Source of the DNA: Adenophora triphylla var. japonica
Taxonomy: Eukaryota; Streptophyta; Magnoliopsida; Asterales; Campanulaceae
DNA length: 64,000 nucleotides
Assembly (NCBI GenBank): GCA_022495995.1
Contig: JAFEMH010002096.1
Coordinates: 186,001 to 250,000 of the forward strand
Reading direction: 5' to 3'
Shown here: in pieces, positions 1 to 10,886 of the stretch
Layout: each line of letters begins with the position of its first letter
Position numbering within the stretch: the stretch's first letter is position 1
Notes under the pieces: model-generated
Seen by the model: the letters and a program-made list of their open reading frames with translations, nothing else
What the model was told of the DNA's origin: nothing
Database searches by the model: none
Made by a program: the position numbers and the translations under genes

Positions 1-486
1 AAAAGAATATGTGCCACAAAAAATTAAAGACGAAAATTAGGATCAAAAAATCAAAACTAGCAAAGTACTGATCAGACCGCTTAGGAGAAGTAGGGAGCTC
101 ATATAATTATACGTTAAATTAATTCTCGACACCATCTACAAAATCATACGTTTATACCACTATTTACTGTGATGTACTTTTTGGATTATAAATTCTCAGC
201 CCACGGTGTGTTAGGGTTTTGAAGATCACATTTGCTTTCAAAAATGTAAACTTTGGTAATCTTAGAGAAGTTGGCCTTATGCAGGCTTACTTGGGCTAAG
301 CTTTGAAAAATGTAAGCTTTGGTAATCTTTTCAAGTTTTAATAAATGAAATTATTTGATAGTGTCAGAGTAGATTAAGGAGCAGTTTTTGCACTTAGCTT
401 TGGGACGATATGTACATCATAGACCGCTTATTGCACCTGTTGGAATGAATGGTTAGGATTGTGATTTATGGTGGTTTGGTTTGACT
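1..486. other. AT-rich flank without recognisable gene
   Basis: No convincing coding region, RNA gene or repeat boundary is visible. A phrase of about 18 bp containing gtaagctttggtaatctt occurs twice (near 247 and 310), which suggests a small local duplication. This is presumably intergenic host DNA. Confidence 0.5.
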
Positions 487-760
487 TCATAGCTCGGTTT
501 CGTAGGTCGGTCTCGTAGCTCGGTCTCGTAGCTCGATTTCGTAGCTCGGTTTCGTAGCTCGGTCTCGTAGCTCGGTTTGAAAGCTAAACGGTTTAGCTCG
601 GCTCGGTTCGGCTCGGCTCGGCACCCTCAAACCGCAAGCTAAACCGAACCGCTCGGTTTGGCATTTTTTCAAACCGAGCTAAACCACTCAAATAAAAAAA
701 CCGAGCTAAACCCCACGGTTTAGCTCGACTCGGTCTCAAACCGCGGTTTGAGCTAAACCG
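487..760. repeat. 13-bp minisatellite plus GGTTTAGCTC/GAGCTAAACC palindromic words
   Basis: About seven head-to-tail units of roughly 13 bp (consensus tagctcggtttcg) run from about 489 to 580. They pass into GCTCGG repeats and then into inverted words such as gagctaaacc and ggtttagctc, including the perfect palindrome ctcaaaccgcggtttgag near 737. This style of interior is common in non-autonomous hAT-like elements, but I could not define terminal inverted repeats or a target duplication, so only the repeat is claimed. Apparent ORFs here are translations of the repeat. Confidence 0.7.
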
Positions 761-786
761 CTTACACCGCTAAAATCAAGCATCCA

Positions 787-1584
787 TTATTATATATAGT
801 CTCTATCAATCTTTGGTTGCTCCGCTCTGTCCTTCTCCATCTCTCTCAGACGGCTGAACGAACTGCTTCCCTCTCTTTTTCTCAAACACAAACACACACA
901 CACAAACAGATACACATAGAATAAGCATGTAAATCGAACACACATATCAGATGAATCTGTTGTCTGACGAACGAAAGATGCGATTGGTAAGAGACGAAAT
1001 CCAACCACAGAACGTCTGTCGGGCAAATCTGTTATAAAAGTTCTAAGATCACTGTATGTTTTTTCACTATTGCTTCTGCTTATTGTCCAGATTTCATTTT
1101 ATGTATGAATTTTGTAATACGATCAGGCAAATCAGTTTTTTTTCCCTTAGTTTTCTTTGTGTGCGTTGATTGCCTTTTGAAGATATTTGCATCTTACAGC
1201 TGTAATGTTAGATTTGGTTTTTAATGGCTTTATCAATTATGATCTCTGAACTTGTTGAATTTCTCTTTTACATGCATTTATTTTTATTGTTGTCGATGGA
1301 AGTATTCCGCATAATAGATTGAAGTTGAATTGATCGATTTTGTTTTTAATTTGTGGATCCATTTATTTTTATTAATTATGATCTGTGATCTGTCCAATCA
1401 TGATCGACCATTTTTTTTAATTGATTCATCTATGCTCATAATGACTGCTTGTAGTAGTTAAGAATTTTAAGGGATATTCTAATGACAGTTCTTTCATTGT
1501 AGCCCCTTCTTATTGAAGCAGCATCAATACCAATTGTGAGTCAGATCAGTGACCAAGTATGCTCCCCCAGATTAACACCTCCTT
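787..1584 (+). other. Candidate host promoter, 5' exon and intron, interrupted by element A
   Basis: A TATA-like attatatatag lies at about 787-797 and is followed by a CT-rich leader-like stretch with (CA)n. A T-rich, intron-like region runs from about 1040 to 1500 and ends at a plausible acceptor (tttcattgtag, ending 1502). The following sequence stays open up to 1584, where element A is inserted. Beyond A (from 17302) the frame stays open for roughly 45 more codons before a stop near 17415. No protein family is recognised, so this may be a broken host gene or chance. Bases about 970-1115 have a diverged copy at 45608-45720. Confidence 0.3.
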
Positions 1585-2016
1585 TGATACAGTATGAGGT
1601 GGGCAGCAAGCAGCAAACAACGAAACAGAGAGATCTTCTGAGCTTGAGGCGGGCGCCTCAAGCAAGCCCAGGCGGGCGCATGGGTGGCAGACGGGGGACA
1701 TCAGCAATGCGGCCTGGAAGGATTCTGCCGTGGGTGTGGTTTGGGCTTTAAGTGTTTTAATAAGTTTTAATGTTTTATTTTAATGTTTTATTTTAATATT
1801 AAGTTAGGGTATTTTAGTCTTTTGTCATTCTAATGCATTCTAGGGTTTGGTAGGGTTCTAGAGTATTCTTAGGATTAGTATTTAAAGAGTGTTAGGGCTC
1901 TTGTATTCGGTAGACTTTGATTTTATGAAATAGAAAAAGAAAAGCTTTGGCTTTCGAAATTGTTTCTTGTCAATATCGTTCAGCCGTTCTATTCTCTTAG
2001 CCTTCGTTTGCTATCA
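1585..2016 (+). repeat. Element A 5' LTR
   Basis: This 432-bp LTR runs TGATACAG...CTATCA. It contains a duplicated ttttattttaatg stretch near 1770-1793 that is single in the 3' LTR, and a TATA-like tatttaaag near 1879. An ORF of about 70 codons enters from upstream but is only LTR sequence; the same reading occurs in the 3' LTR. Confidence 0.93.
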
Positions 2017-2018
2017 TT

Positions 2019-2029
2019 TGGTATCAGAG
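2019..2029 (+). promoter_or_regulatory. Element A primer binding site (initiator tRNA-Met)
   Basis: TGGTATCAGAG begins 2 bp after the LTR end at 2016. This is the usual plant PBS complementary to the 3' end of initiator tRNA-Met and primes minus-strand cDNA synthesis. Confidence 0.9.
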
Positions 2030-2046
2030 ATTCGGTTCGCATATCA

Positions 2047-2351
2047 ATGGCTGAACGAGGAAGCGTGGGTCGTGGTGGACATGGTGGTCGATAGAGCAGC
2101 CGTGCAGCGGAGCCCCAAGAAGATATCCATCAATACAGACGACGCCGTCGCAATATCGAGATAGAGGAGGTATGAAGACGGATTCAAATACTCCAGATCC
2201 GCTTGGATCGCAGAGAAAGACTTCTCGCGATGAGGGTTCAGATCCGGTTGTTCTAGCCGAGGAAAAGGAGTACTATCAAGAGGGGATGGATTCCCTCGGC
2301 CAAAATCATGGACTTCATGATAGGTATGCAACTCACCATTCGAGGGAAGTC
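2047..2351 (+). pseudogene. Element A gag-like remnant (RGG-rich start)
   Basis: An ATG at 2047 opens a short Gly/Arg-rich reading (GRGGHGG) that stops after about 15 codons. A later frame reads Arg-rich and then Ile-Glu-Ile-Glu-Glu, typical of the N-terminus of plant gypsy-type Gag. Stops and frame changes show that it no longer encodes full Gag. Element B inserted at 2357, so the remainder of element A continues at 16302. Assignment to Gag rests on composition and position only. Confidence 0.45.
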
Positions 2352-2356
2352 GATAG

Positions 2357-3862
2357 TGTTGGTCCCAAAGGTGGCAACAAGGGTGAAAATACAGCTAGAG
2401 GGGGGGGGGGTGAATAGCTGTAACAAATTTTTCGCCCTCTTTTAAAAACTAAACCTCTTGCTTACAAAATCCTCTTGCAGTTGATAATAGACTGCAAGTA
2501 ATGATGTAAAATGCACAGCGGAATAATAGAGTTTAAAGCGGTTTGCAGAGGCGGTTTGTAAAACGCGGTTTTGATTTGCGGTTTTGGTAAGAGCAGTTTT
2601 ACAAACACGTGTATTTTTGACAATGTTAACTCCAAACACTATTTCACAATAATGGATAACTAAAATAAGATCAAACAGAGATAGAGATAAATAATTAGTA
2701 ATCACAGGAAATATAAATGCAGAAATATAAGAACACGTGATTTGGAGTGGTTCAATCGATAAACGATCTACGTCCACTACCAAGATGGTTAGTCTTGGAT
2801 TTTCAAGAGTGATTTTACTATGAGTTTGAGAGATTACAAGATACAAAGATCGTTACTCAAATATAAAATCTATTCTATGAAGATCAAATCCTAAGACTAT
2901 AACCAGTGTATCTCAAATGAATAAACTATGTGTTTAAACAAGTGAGGTGTGTGTGTGAGAACAAGATCAAGGCTCTTTAAATCTGTGAGATGTAGAGCTC
3001 AATGATTCTTGAATGTGTTAAGGCTTGATTTCTGGGCTGGGGAATATTTCTTGAAGGTTGAAGATGAAGATTCAAAGGACTAAGAATTTCTGGGCAGAGC
3101 TTCAGCTTCAATGAACACAGCACTTTCTCTAATTTTTCAAGCAATCTTCAAATGGTGAAGATTAGGGGTATTTATACCCAAGCATCAAGAAACTAGCCGT
3201 TGGATACAGCTGTGTAAGGACAGTACTTGATGCAATCCTATTGGTCCACAATATCCACTTTTGTTCTTTGGTACTGCTGCTGCAGATAAAGCTGATCAGG
3301 CTCCAACTGCAAGCAATGAGGTTAGGACACCTGTCACCTTTTCAAGATCCTTGCAGATCTTCTCTGACATTGAATCACGTGACAAGATTTAGTGGTTGAC
3401 TTTTGATATTGCTGACGTGGATTCCAACGGATAAAAAGTGGTTCACTTCAAGTCTTCAATCATTGGATGCGGTTGGTGAGGAGCGGTTAGGATCATGCGG
3501 TTTGCTACACCAGGAGGTTGCACAGATGCGGTTGCACATGAACTGCACAAGTGCGGTTCAAGAGCGGTTACACTGCAGTTGGTTCAAGAAACAGATTCAA
3601 AGGAGAAATACACATGCGGTTACATGTGCGGTTCATAGGGGCGGTTTTGAACACTGCTGGAACTGCAACTCTCCAATCCAATGAGTTTTGTGCCAGTCTT
3701 CAAGCCTAAATTTAACCTATTCTATAAAATGGACTTAGCTAAAAAATTGAAGTCTAAGCTTCATTACATAGGGTCCTAAAGTCCTTAAAGTAGACAGGAG
3801 GTTATGGTATCAATCAAATCTAATACAAAATAGGAGGAGGGTTAAAACATGCATACCCAACA
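2357..3862 (-). repeat. Element B 3' LTR (left copy)
   Basis: This 1,506-bp LTR begins TGTTGGGTATGC in element sense. A palindromic TATA box, GGGTATAAATACCC (rc of 3166-3179), is suitably placed as the LTR promoter and is conserved in the other LTR. A G-run (2400-2409) and a 3-bp indel near 3837 distinguish the two copies. Confidence 0.93.
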
Positions 3863-3878
3863 ATCTCCCCCTATTTGA
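3863..3878 (-). promoter_or_regulatory. Element B polypurine tract
   Basis: Immediately inside the left LTR the minus strand reads AAATAGGGGGAGAT and then the LTR start TGTTGG. This is the standard copia PPT that primes plus-strand DNA, and it confirms the minus orientation. Confidence 0.88.
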
Positions 3879-4369
3879 TTGATGCCATTAACTACTATAA
3901 CTAAAGCAAACATTGTACTTGGTAAAAACATGTCCATAAGAATTAACATGGTAATTCATGTCCCAAGTCAATGCACACACTTAGCTTTAACCTATAGATT
4001 TCTATACTATCTAAAAGATAAAAACTTACAATATGGAAAGTATAGAAATGCATTCAGTGCACTTAAAAATATGAGTTTAAGTTCAAAGTGCGATTTAAAC
4101 TGATTGTTTAACCTTCATTAAAAAATTATTTTAAGTTAGAAAATATTTGAATGAGGTTATAAACCATAAGCGGTTTCATTGTTCTACAAACAAGCAGTTT
4201 GAATGAACAAAGTTTTGGAACCATGATGCAATTTCCATTAATTTCCAAGATGATTACAAGTACAGGAATGAAGGAAAATTACAAGGTTACAAAAACAAAA
4301 AGAAGTTGGACAAAAGAAAATACATGAAGTGCGGTCCAACAAAACAAAAGTAGTTCAAAGAAAAGGGAA

Positions 4370-7300
4370 AGAAATTACAAGTAAAGAGCGGTCCTAATGC
4401 CGACGGTGTTGATGTTGATGCGGTTGTTGATGGCGCAGCTTGATCCTGACGCTGGTCCACCTCTTGATTTGGCACATGCGGTCCGGAAGGTCTGAAGGCT
4501 GAGCTTTCACCTCTGATAGTTCTTCTTAGGGCTCGGGGGTCTTCAGATTGACTTCTCAAGGTGGTCTCAACTGCTCTAAGTGCGGTTACGGATTGAGCAA
4601 ATGTTGAGCCAACAAAGATCAACCGATTCGGTATGGGCAAGAAGACTATCCTTGATCTCTTTTGTAAAACCTTCAATGCAGGCCTTCAAGGAATTGTAGA
4701 ATGTGATGATCTCATCCTGAATGGTTACAGTTTGAGTAGATAATGCATCTCTCAAAGGTTCCAGATCCACAGTCACATTCAGGTTGGACTTCAATTCCTT
4801 TATTGAGTTGTCTAGCTTGAGGTTGAATCCTGCCTTGAGGTTTTTAAACCTGAAAGAGATATCATCATCAAAGGATTTTACCCGCTCCTTGAGATCGTCT
4901 CCCACTATGTTGAGATCAACATTAATTCTGTCTTTGAGGAGTCCAAATGCATGTACAGACTTTGAGTTCCAAAGCTTCAAGGGCGGCTTGAGAAGGAGCG
5001 GTTTGGGTAGGAGCGGCTGAGGTAGAGGCTTGAGCAGTGTTGATAGTTAAGGCTCCTTATATCTCCCATCAACTCAGTTTTGAACCTACCAATTGTGTGA
5101 TCAACAGAGTCACAAAAGGCGGTTGTAAGTTGTTGCATGAAGTCCTTGAGTTGATCTTTGTTGACAGAGTCCCCAAGGAAAGTAAGAACTGCAGCTTGAA
5201 GTTCAACTTTGAATTTGAAAAGGGAGGACTCTGCAATAGCCGGTTTTGAGGGCAACTTCAATGTTTGCTACATTTGAAGGTGATCTCTCCCCTTAATGGC
5301 ATCAAGCAATTGGGACTTTAAGATGGCCATTTCAGCGGCTGAGAATCAACCTTGGCATGTAGAGAGCGGTTGGAGGCTTCTAGGTTTGAATTGGAAGCAC
5401 CTATGGCAATGTTGGATTCAAGAAGTTTCAACATATGGCCTTGGTTTACAAACCAACCGTGATTGAATCCGCTTGGAGGGTGGAAAGAATTTGGAGGTAG
5501 TCAGAGGGGGCAGTTGAAGTTGATGGAATTTGGGTAACTGAGGGAGGCGGTTGAGATTGAGTTGGAAGGGCGGTTTGAGATAGAGGGTTCAGAAGGGTTT
5601 GGAAAAGACGGCTGGCTGGGACCGTGAAAGGTGAAGCGGTTGAGGGAGGTATGGATAGTGTTTTGGGTAAGGTAGTAGGTGCGGTTAAGGTTGGGATGGA
5701 AGGAATTGGTGCGGTTGAAATAGGTGTGGTTGGAGGAGGTGGAATGTTTGTGGTTGGAATACCAGAAGTGATAGGGTTAGAATTGGAGGAGGAATTTGTA
5801 TGGGTAGTATGGACTTCAACAGAGTTTGATTTTTGTTGAAGAGGTGGGGAAGGAATGCGGTTTGGAGAATTTTTAGGAGGAGGAGGAGGAGGAGGTAAAT
5901 TGACGCGGTTAGGGGATGGGGATCTATTGCGGTTTAGATTTGAAATGGAGACGGCTGGGGTATGATGAGAATAAGGAGGTGATTGAGCGCGGTTAGATTG
6001 ATGGGGGGAATTGGAGCGGTTGGAACATCGAGGAGAAGGAGTTGGGGTTCTGGATTTGCTAGAGGAGGAATTGGATTTGGTAGAAGAAGGGGTTGATGAA
6101 TTTGAGGTTGAATGGGAAGATGAATGGGATGAAGGTGGGGAAGGAGTAGGTTGTTTAGAAAGGCGTTGCAAAAAGCGTTTGGGGCTTTAACAGGGGTTCT
6201 CCTTTTGGGTAACTGCTTGAGCCTAGGTTGCTTCTCCCCCTGAGCGGTTGCAGCTCTTTGCGGTTGGGGAGGAGAATGCGGTTCAGGAATTGGGGACTTA
6301 GCAGGGGATGGATGATGGGAGTGAATAGGAGATTGAGGTGGTGATTGGATAAGAGGTTGGGTTTGGGGCGGTTTAGAAGGAGGCGGTTGAGGAATGGGTT
6401 CCTTGGATTTTCCTTTAGCTGCACCCTTCTCAGCCATTTTTCTTTCTATCTTCTTAATCTCTGCCTTGTAGTAGGCGGTCCGCTCTTCATCAGACATCTT
6501 GGCTAACTTAGCCTAAGTTTCCTTTGCCTTCTTGGCTCTATCAATCAAGGGAGGAATAGTTACATCCTCCTCTTCTTCTTCAACTACTTCATCCTGAAGA
6601 GTCATCTTTTCTTTTCCCTTCCTTGGCTTTTTCTGACTGGGGCCAGCACCAGTTGAACCACGCGGTTGGGTTGGTGCGGTTCTGGTCTGCTTGAGAAGCG
6701 GTTGCCCGCCAGCCTTTTCTCTTTCCTAGAAACATGTACTCTCGCAGCCTTTAGCCGGACTCGATCGCGATTGCAGGGGACATTTCAACATAAGGTTCCT
6801 TGGCTTGAAAGGTATCAGCATCATAGAGGGACTTGTATTCATCATTGCCAAATGAGAATCTGAAGGAGTGGCAAGTCTTGAGTCCAAAAGTTTCTTCAAC
6901 TCCCCAATGATAGCAGATTTCTGGAGTGGTAGTTCTCATATCTTCCACATGCTGGTAGTTGGCAAATATGGCGGTTAGCAATCTACCAAAGGGTCTCCAT
7001 CTGGTATGCACATCTTTGGTCTTCAGCTGGTAGGCATCAATACTGCTGGCCAGCTCTCTCATCAAAATTTGGGCCAATGAAGATTCATGCCATTGTAGAT
7101 GGCACAGCAATACTGCCACTGGTGAGAGGTGAAGTTGTTGTGGTTTCCTGTCTTCCCACACACAGACTTCCCAACTAGGTAGCACAAATGGCTCATCATC
7201 TCTCCAAACTCCCTCCTTGCTATCTTCTTGTAATAGCCAGAAAAGGAATCCAGCTTTCCAGTGAGGGTGGAGCAAGTAGCATCCTATACTTCTTGGGATA

Positions 7301-8574
7301 CCTCAACAGGAGCATTAGACACATGGAAATCAAAGGTGCCTCTAATATCCAAGTAGTCTATGGAGACTTTGAATCCTTCAACTACTCCCACTAAGTTTAG
7401 AATCTTGGTTCCATCGTACGCCTCGCCCTCCACGCACTGCGGTTGAGTAGAACTGGTCAATGAAAAGAGGGATGGTGAAAGTTTGCTGTTTATTGAAGAG
7501 GGGAAGGATTCTAGAAGCTTGCATTTTCCTTATCATCTCTCTTCCAAGAGCATCAGACCGCAGTTCAGCTTCATTGATCTCCCACCCTGGTAAGAAGAAC
7601 TTGGTATTCTACAAATAAAACACACAAGTTAGAACAATTTAATAACATCACAGTTCACAAGCGGTTGGTGCACACATGCGGTTGGCAATAGTGCGATTTT
7701 GGAAATGATAATTTCCAACCTCAAGGAAACTGTGAACACAGGTAGGAAAACAAATAGGAAAAATACAAAATTATATTTACTTAGTACGTGGCATTGTAAT
7801 CCAAAATTATCCCACACTACAAGCGGTGCTTAGAGAGGAAATTTATGGTGTCCAGCCTATATACTTAGTAAAACTTAAGTAATTTTCAAGCATGCGGTTT
7901 CAAAAGGATATATATGCGGTTTTGAAAACACAAAGGTAAGCAATTTAAGATATGCGGTTTCACAAAGAGCATGCGGTATCAATGACGCGGTTCAAACATG
8001 CAAATAAAATTAAAATATCCAAAAATTTTCTAAGTTTTGAAAAACAAGATTTGAAGGTTAGGTCAAACCAAAACATAAGAAATTTCTGAAAATGAAGATG
8101 AACAGTCACATGAGTGCACGAAGAACACGAAGAACATCAAGAACAGAGATTTGAAGAAAGTTAACCAAAATAAAGAAATAACCTGTCAAAATGATCACAT
8201 TGATCAGTAGATTAACAATATAACATTAAAAATTTCTACTTTACTCAGAATCACCAAGAAAATGCAAAAATCATAAAGTGGGTTTTCGAAACTAAAATCT
8301 TCAAAAATTCAAAATCAGTGTCCTAGATGATCATTGATCATGAAATAAAGTCTAGAAACTTAATCTAGGCATAAATCCGAACAAAACCCAACAAATTTCA
8401 TGCAAAATGATCAAGAAATGAAGAACATATGAACAAAAATCAGTTCTTGGTGTTCGAGCATTCAAAGGTTCAACAATGGCGGATTAAAGAATGTTTAAAC
8501 AAGTATGATTTCAGAAAAGTAAAAAGATTAAGGTTCATAAGTCATACCATGTCTTCGATAAGTTTGGGTGCCAT
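4370..8574 (-). pseudogene. Element B accessory (envelope-position) gene: two exons, frameshifted
   Basis: On the minus strand an ATG at 8574 opens nine codons (MAPKLIEDM), ending at a GT donor at 8547. After an intron of about 940 bp an acceptor (TTTTATTTGTAG) leads in the same phase into exon 2 at 7608. Exon 2 reads KFFLPGWEI and onward to about 7045, across a frame change near 7440 and a stop near 7275. Similarity in layout to the family-C accessory protein and to plant transposon-protein-like domains is weak but visible. Downstream is a basic stretch (MSDEERTAYYKAEIKKIERK, 6497), a long Pro/Ser/Asn-rich region (6420-5450), then heptad-rich sequence (5261-4576) that predicts a coiled coil. 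The product is unknown; its position matches the envelope-like ORF of Sireviruses. No transmembrane hairpin was recognised. This copy is broken in several places. Confidence 0.6.
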
Positions 8575-8706
8575 TGAAGAAGAACTTAGAGCTTTTAAAA
8601 CAAATATTATGAAGAGAGAGAAGAAGGGTTTGGTGAAAACTGACACTAGATAGGTACGGTGCCAGAGAAGACAGAATGGAAAGTTTGAAAAGGAAGGTTG
8701 TGTCTT

Positions 8707-8716
8707 CTATTTATAG
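8707..8716 (-). promoter_or_regulatory. TATA box of the element B accessory gene
   Basis: The minus strand reads CTATAAATAG, 133 bp upstream of the ATG at 8574. That would place a start site near 8680 and a leader of about 100 nt. It lies between the RNase H end and the accessory gene, which implies an internal promoter separate from the LTR promoter. Confidence 0.65.
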
Positions 8717-9084
8717 GAAAGGTTTAGGGTTTAGCAGGTGAAAGGACAAGCTTAAACTCACCAACTCAGTGAATCATTACAAATGATGCACCCTTTCAGT
8801 TTCAACGCATCAACCTATGACGGCTGACATGAAGGCCATTAAATGCTAATGTTCCCTTTGCATTAAATGCATTCAAATTTTAAAATTTCGTGGGAAAACA
8901 TTTGCAAATAAACCCTTAAAGAAAAATAAGGACTGAAAAATAAATAAAAGGAATTTGAACATTTTTTTTTTTTTTTTAGCCGTAAGTAAAAGAAAAGATA
9001 GAAAATACTCCAAAGTTGAAACGCGGTTGAGGTCCAAGCAGCTTGAGTCAAAAGATGCGGTTTTGAGTGAAGCGGTTGGCTGCG

Positions 9085-9583
9085 GTGTGGTTGGACATGC
9101 CATTTCTCCTCGAGGAAGGAAAACCTCTTGGAGTCAAGAGCCTTTGTGAGGATATCGCAATCTCGTTGTCTCGTCCCCACGTACTCTAAATGGATATTCC
9201 TCTTCTCCACATGATCTTTGAGGAAATGATACTTGATATCTATATGCTTGGTCTTGGAATGCATGACAGGGTTGTTGGAGACTGAAATTGTTGAAGTGTT
9301 GTCGCACATGATAGCGCAATTTCCTTCATGGATTCCATAGTCCACCAACCGCCGCTTCATCCAAAGGATTTGACAAAGAACAACTACCAAAGAAGAATGT
9401 ACTCAATCTCTATGGTTGACACCGAAACCGAAGCTTGCTTCTATCGCCCAAGCAACTAGTCTATTCCCGAGGAAATGACAAGTATCACTAGTGCTTTTCC
9501 TGTCAATAGTATAAGCTGCATAATCTGCATCTGAATAACCTACAAGATCGAAGCTCGAATCTTTGGAATACCAAAGTCCAAGT
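9085..9583 (-). pseudogene. Element B RNase H (degenerate)
   Basis: The minus-strand reading contains DLVGYSDADYA and DRKSTS, the first acidic site and the following block of copia RNase H, near 9490-9560. Further on it contains CDNTSTISVSNNPVMHSKTK and HIDIKYHFLKDHVE near 9195-9320, the last catalytic block. The middle block is damaged: a short loss near 9410-9470 and a stop separate the two halves, and the usual AEYIA context is changed to IEYI. It would follow RT in the Pol polyprotein and degrade the RNA of the RNA-DNA hybrid. Inactive as read. Confidence 0.8.
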
Positions 9584-10684
9584 TTAGTGGTTCCAGTATA
9601 AATAGTGGATTATACGCTTGATCGCAATAAGATGTGCTTCTCTAGGATCGCCTTGGTAACGAGCACATACACATACACTAAACATAATATCGGGCCTACT
9701 AGCAGTTAAGTAAAGTAATGAGCCGATCATACCTCGATATAAAGTCTGATCGACTTTCTTACCTTTGAAATCTTTATCTAGCTTATTGCCGGTGGCCATA
9801 GGAGTATCATATGCTTTAGCATTTTCTAATCCAAACTTCTTTATCAACTCATTGGTGTATTTGGCTTGACTAAGGAAAATACCTTCTTCGCATTGCTTGA
9901 TTTGAAGCCCGAGGAAGAATGTTAATTCTCCCATCATGCTCATCTCAAACTTGCTTTTCATTAGCTTTTCAAAACGCTTACAAAGTAACTCGTTAGTAGA
10001 ACCAAAAATAATATCATCGACATAAATTTGAACAAGTAAAGTATGCTCATTATATTTGGCAATAAAAAGAGTTGTATCGATTTTACCACGTTTAAATCCT
10101 TTTTCTAGTAAAAATTTTGAAAGAGTCTCATACCATGCCCTTGGAGCTTGCTTAAGTCCATACAAAGCTTTCTGGAGTTTGTAGACATGATTGGGAAATT
10201 TGGAGTCTTCAAATCCAGGCGGTTGAGCAACATACACGGTCTCTTGCAGTTCGCCGTTGAGGAAAGCACTCTTCACATCCATTTGATATAACTTGAAATG
10301 ATTGAAAGAGGCGTAGGCTAAGAAGATTCTGATAGCTTCCAATCTTGCAACTGGAGCAAAGGTTTCGTCATAATCTATTCCTTCTTCTTGCCTATATCCT
10401 TGTGCAACCAACCTTGCTTTATTCCTAGTGATGCTTCCATTCTAATTCATCTTATTCCTAAATACCCACTTAGTTCCTATTATTCCTTGATCCTGAGGTC
10501 TAGGCACCAAAGTCCAGACCTTGCATCTTTCAAACTGGTTGAGTTCTTCTTGCATAGCAACGACCCAAATGGAATCTTGGAGTGCTTCATCAATCTTCTT
10601 GGGTTCAACTTGAGATAAAAGAGAAGTATGCTCGTCATATTTTGATCTCCTTGTTTGAACACCAGAAAATAGATCACCAATCAC
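9584..10684 (-). pseudogene. Element B reverse transcriptase
   Basis: This is a nearly complete copia RT on the minus strand. The N-terminal part (IDEALQDSIWVVAMQEELNQ, WVFRNKMN) leads through a single in-frame stop at about 10441 into [20 protein letters not shown]. It continues with KSAFLNGEL, the [14 protein letters not shown] block, the catalytic YVDD (near 10025) and [12 protein letters not shown]. It ends [20 protein letters not shown] near 9660. Motif spacing is normal for Ty1/copia, and the sequence type is SIRE/Maximus-like. Apart from the stop this is the best preserved domain of element B. Confidence 0.88.
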
Positions 10685-10886
10685 ATTTGTAAGGGGATGA
10701 CTGCTAACTTCACGAACCTCCGAGGGTAAGTCAGTTGGACTGAGGTTTGCTGAAAATCTTCAATTGGAACATTGTTAGATCCTTCAAAGAAAGTCATGGA
10801 AGGTAAGTTGACGAAGAGGTTCTATAAGTCGGATAGGGAATTCTCAACTTCTTCTTCCTTGGAGTTGCATCCGGAGTAGGAACTTC

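Noticed and set aside
1536..1751. 71-codon plus-strand ORF as a complete host protein
   Set aside because: From 1585 on it is element A LTR sequence; only the first part can be host.
4784..5249. Plus-strand ORFs in element B (4784-5020, 5037-5249)
   Set aside because: Opposite strand of the coiled-coil part of the accessory gene; no support.
5934..6497. Overlapping Pro-rich ORFs in three frames on the minus strand of element B (5446-6171, 5934-6497, 6155-6424)
   Set aside because: They are alternative frames of one frameshifted Pro/Ser/Asn-rich region of the accessory gene; not listed as separate genes.
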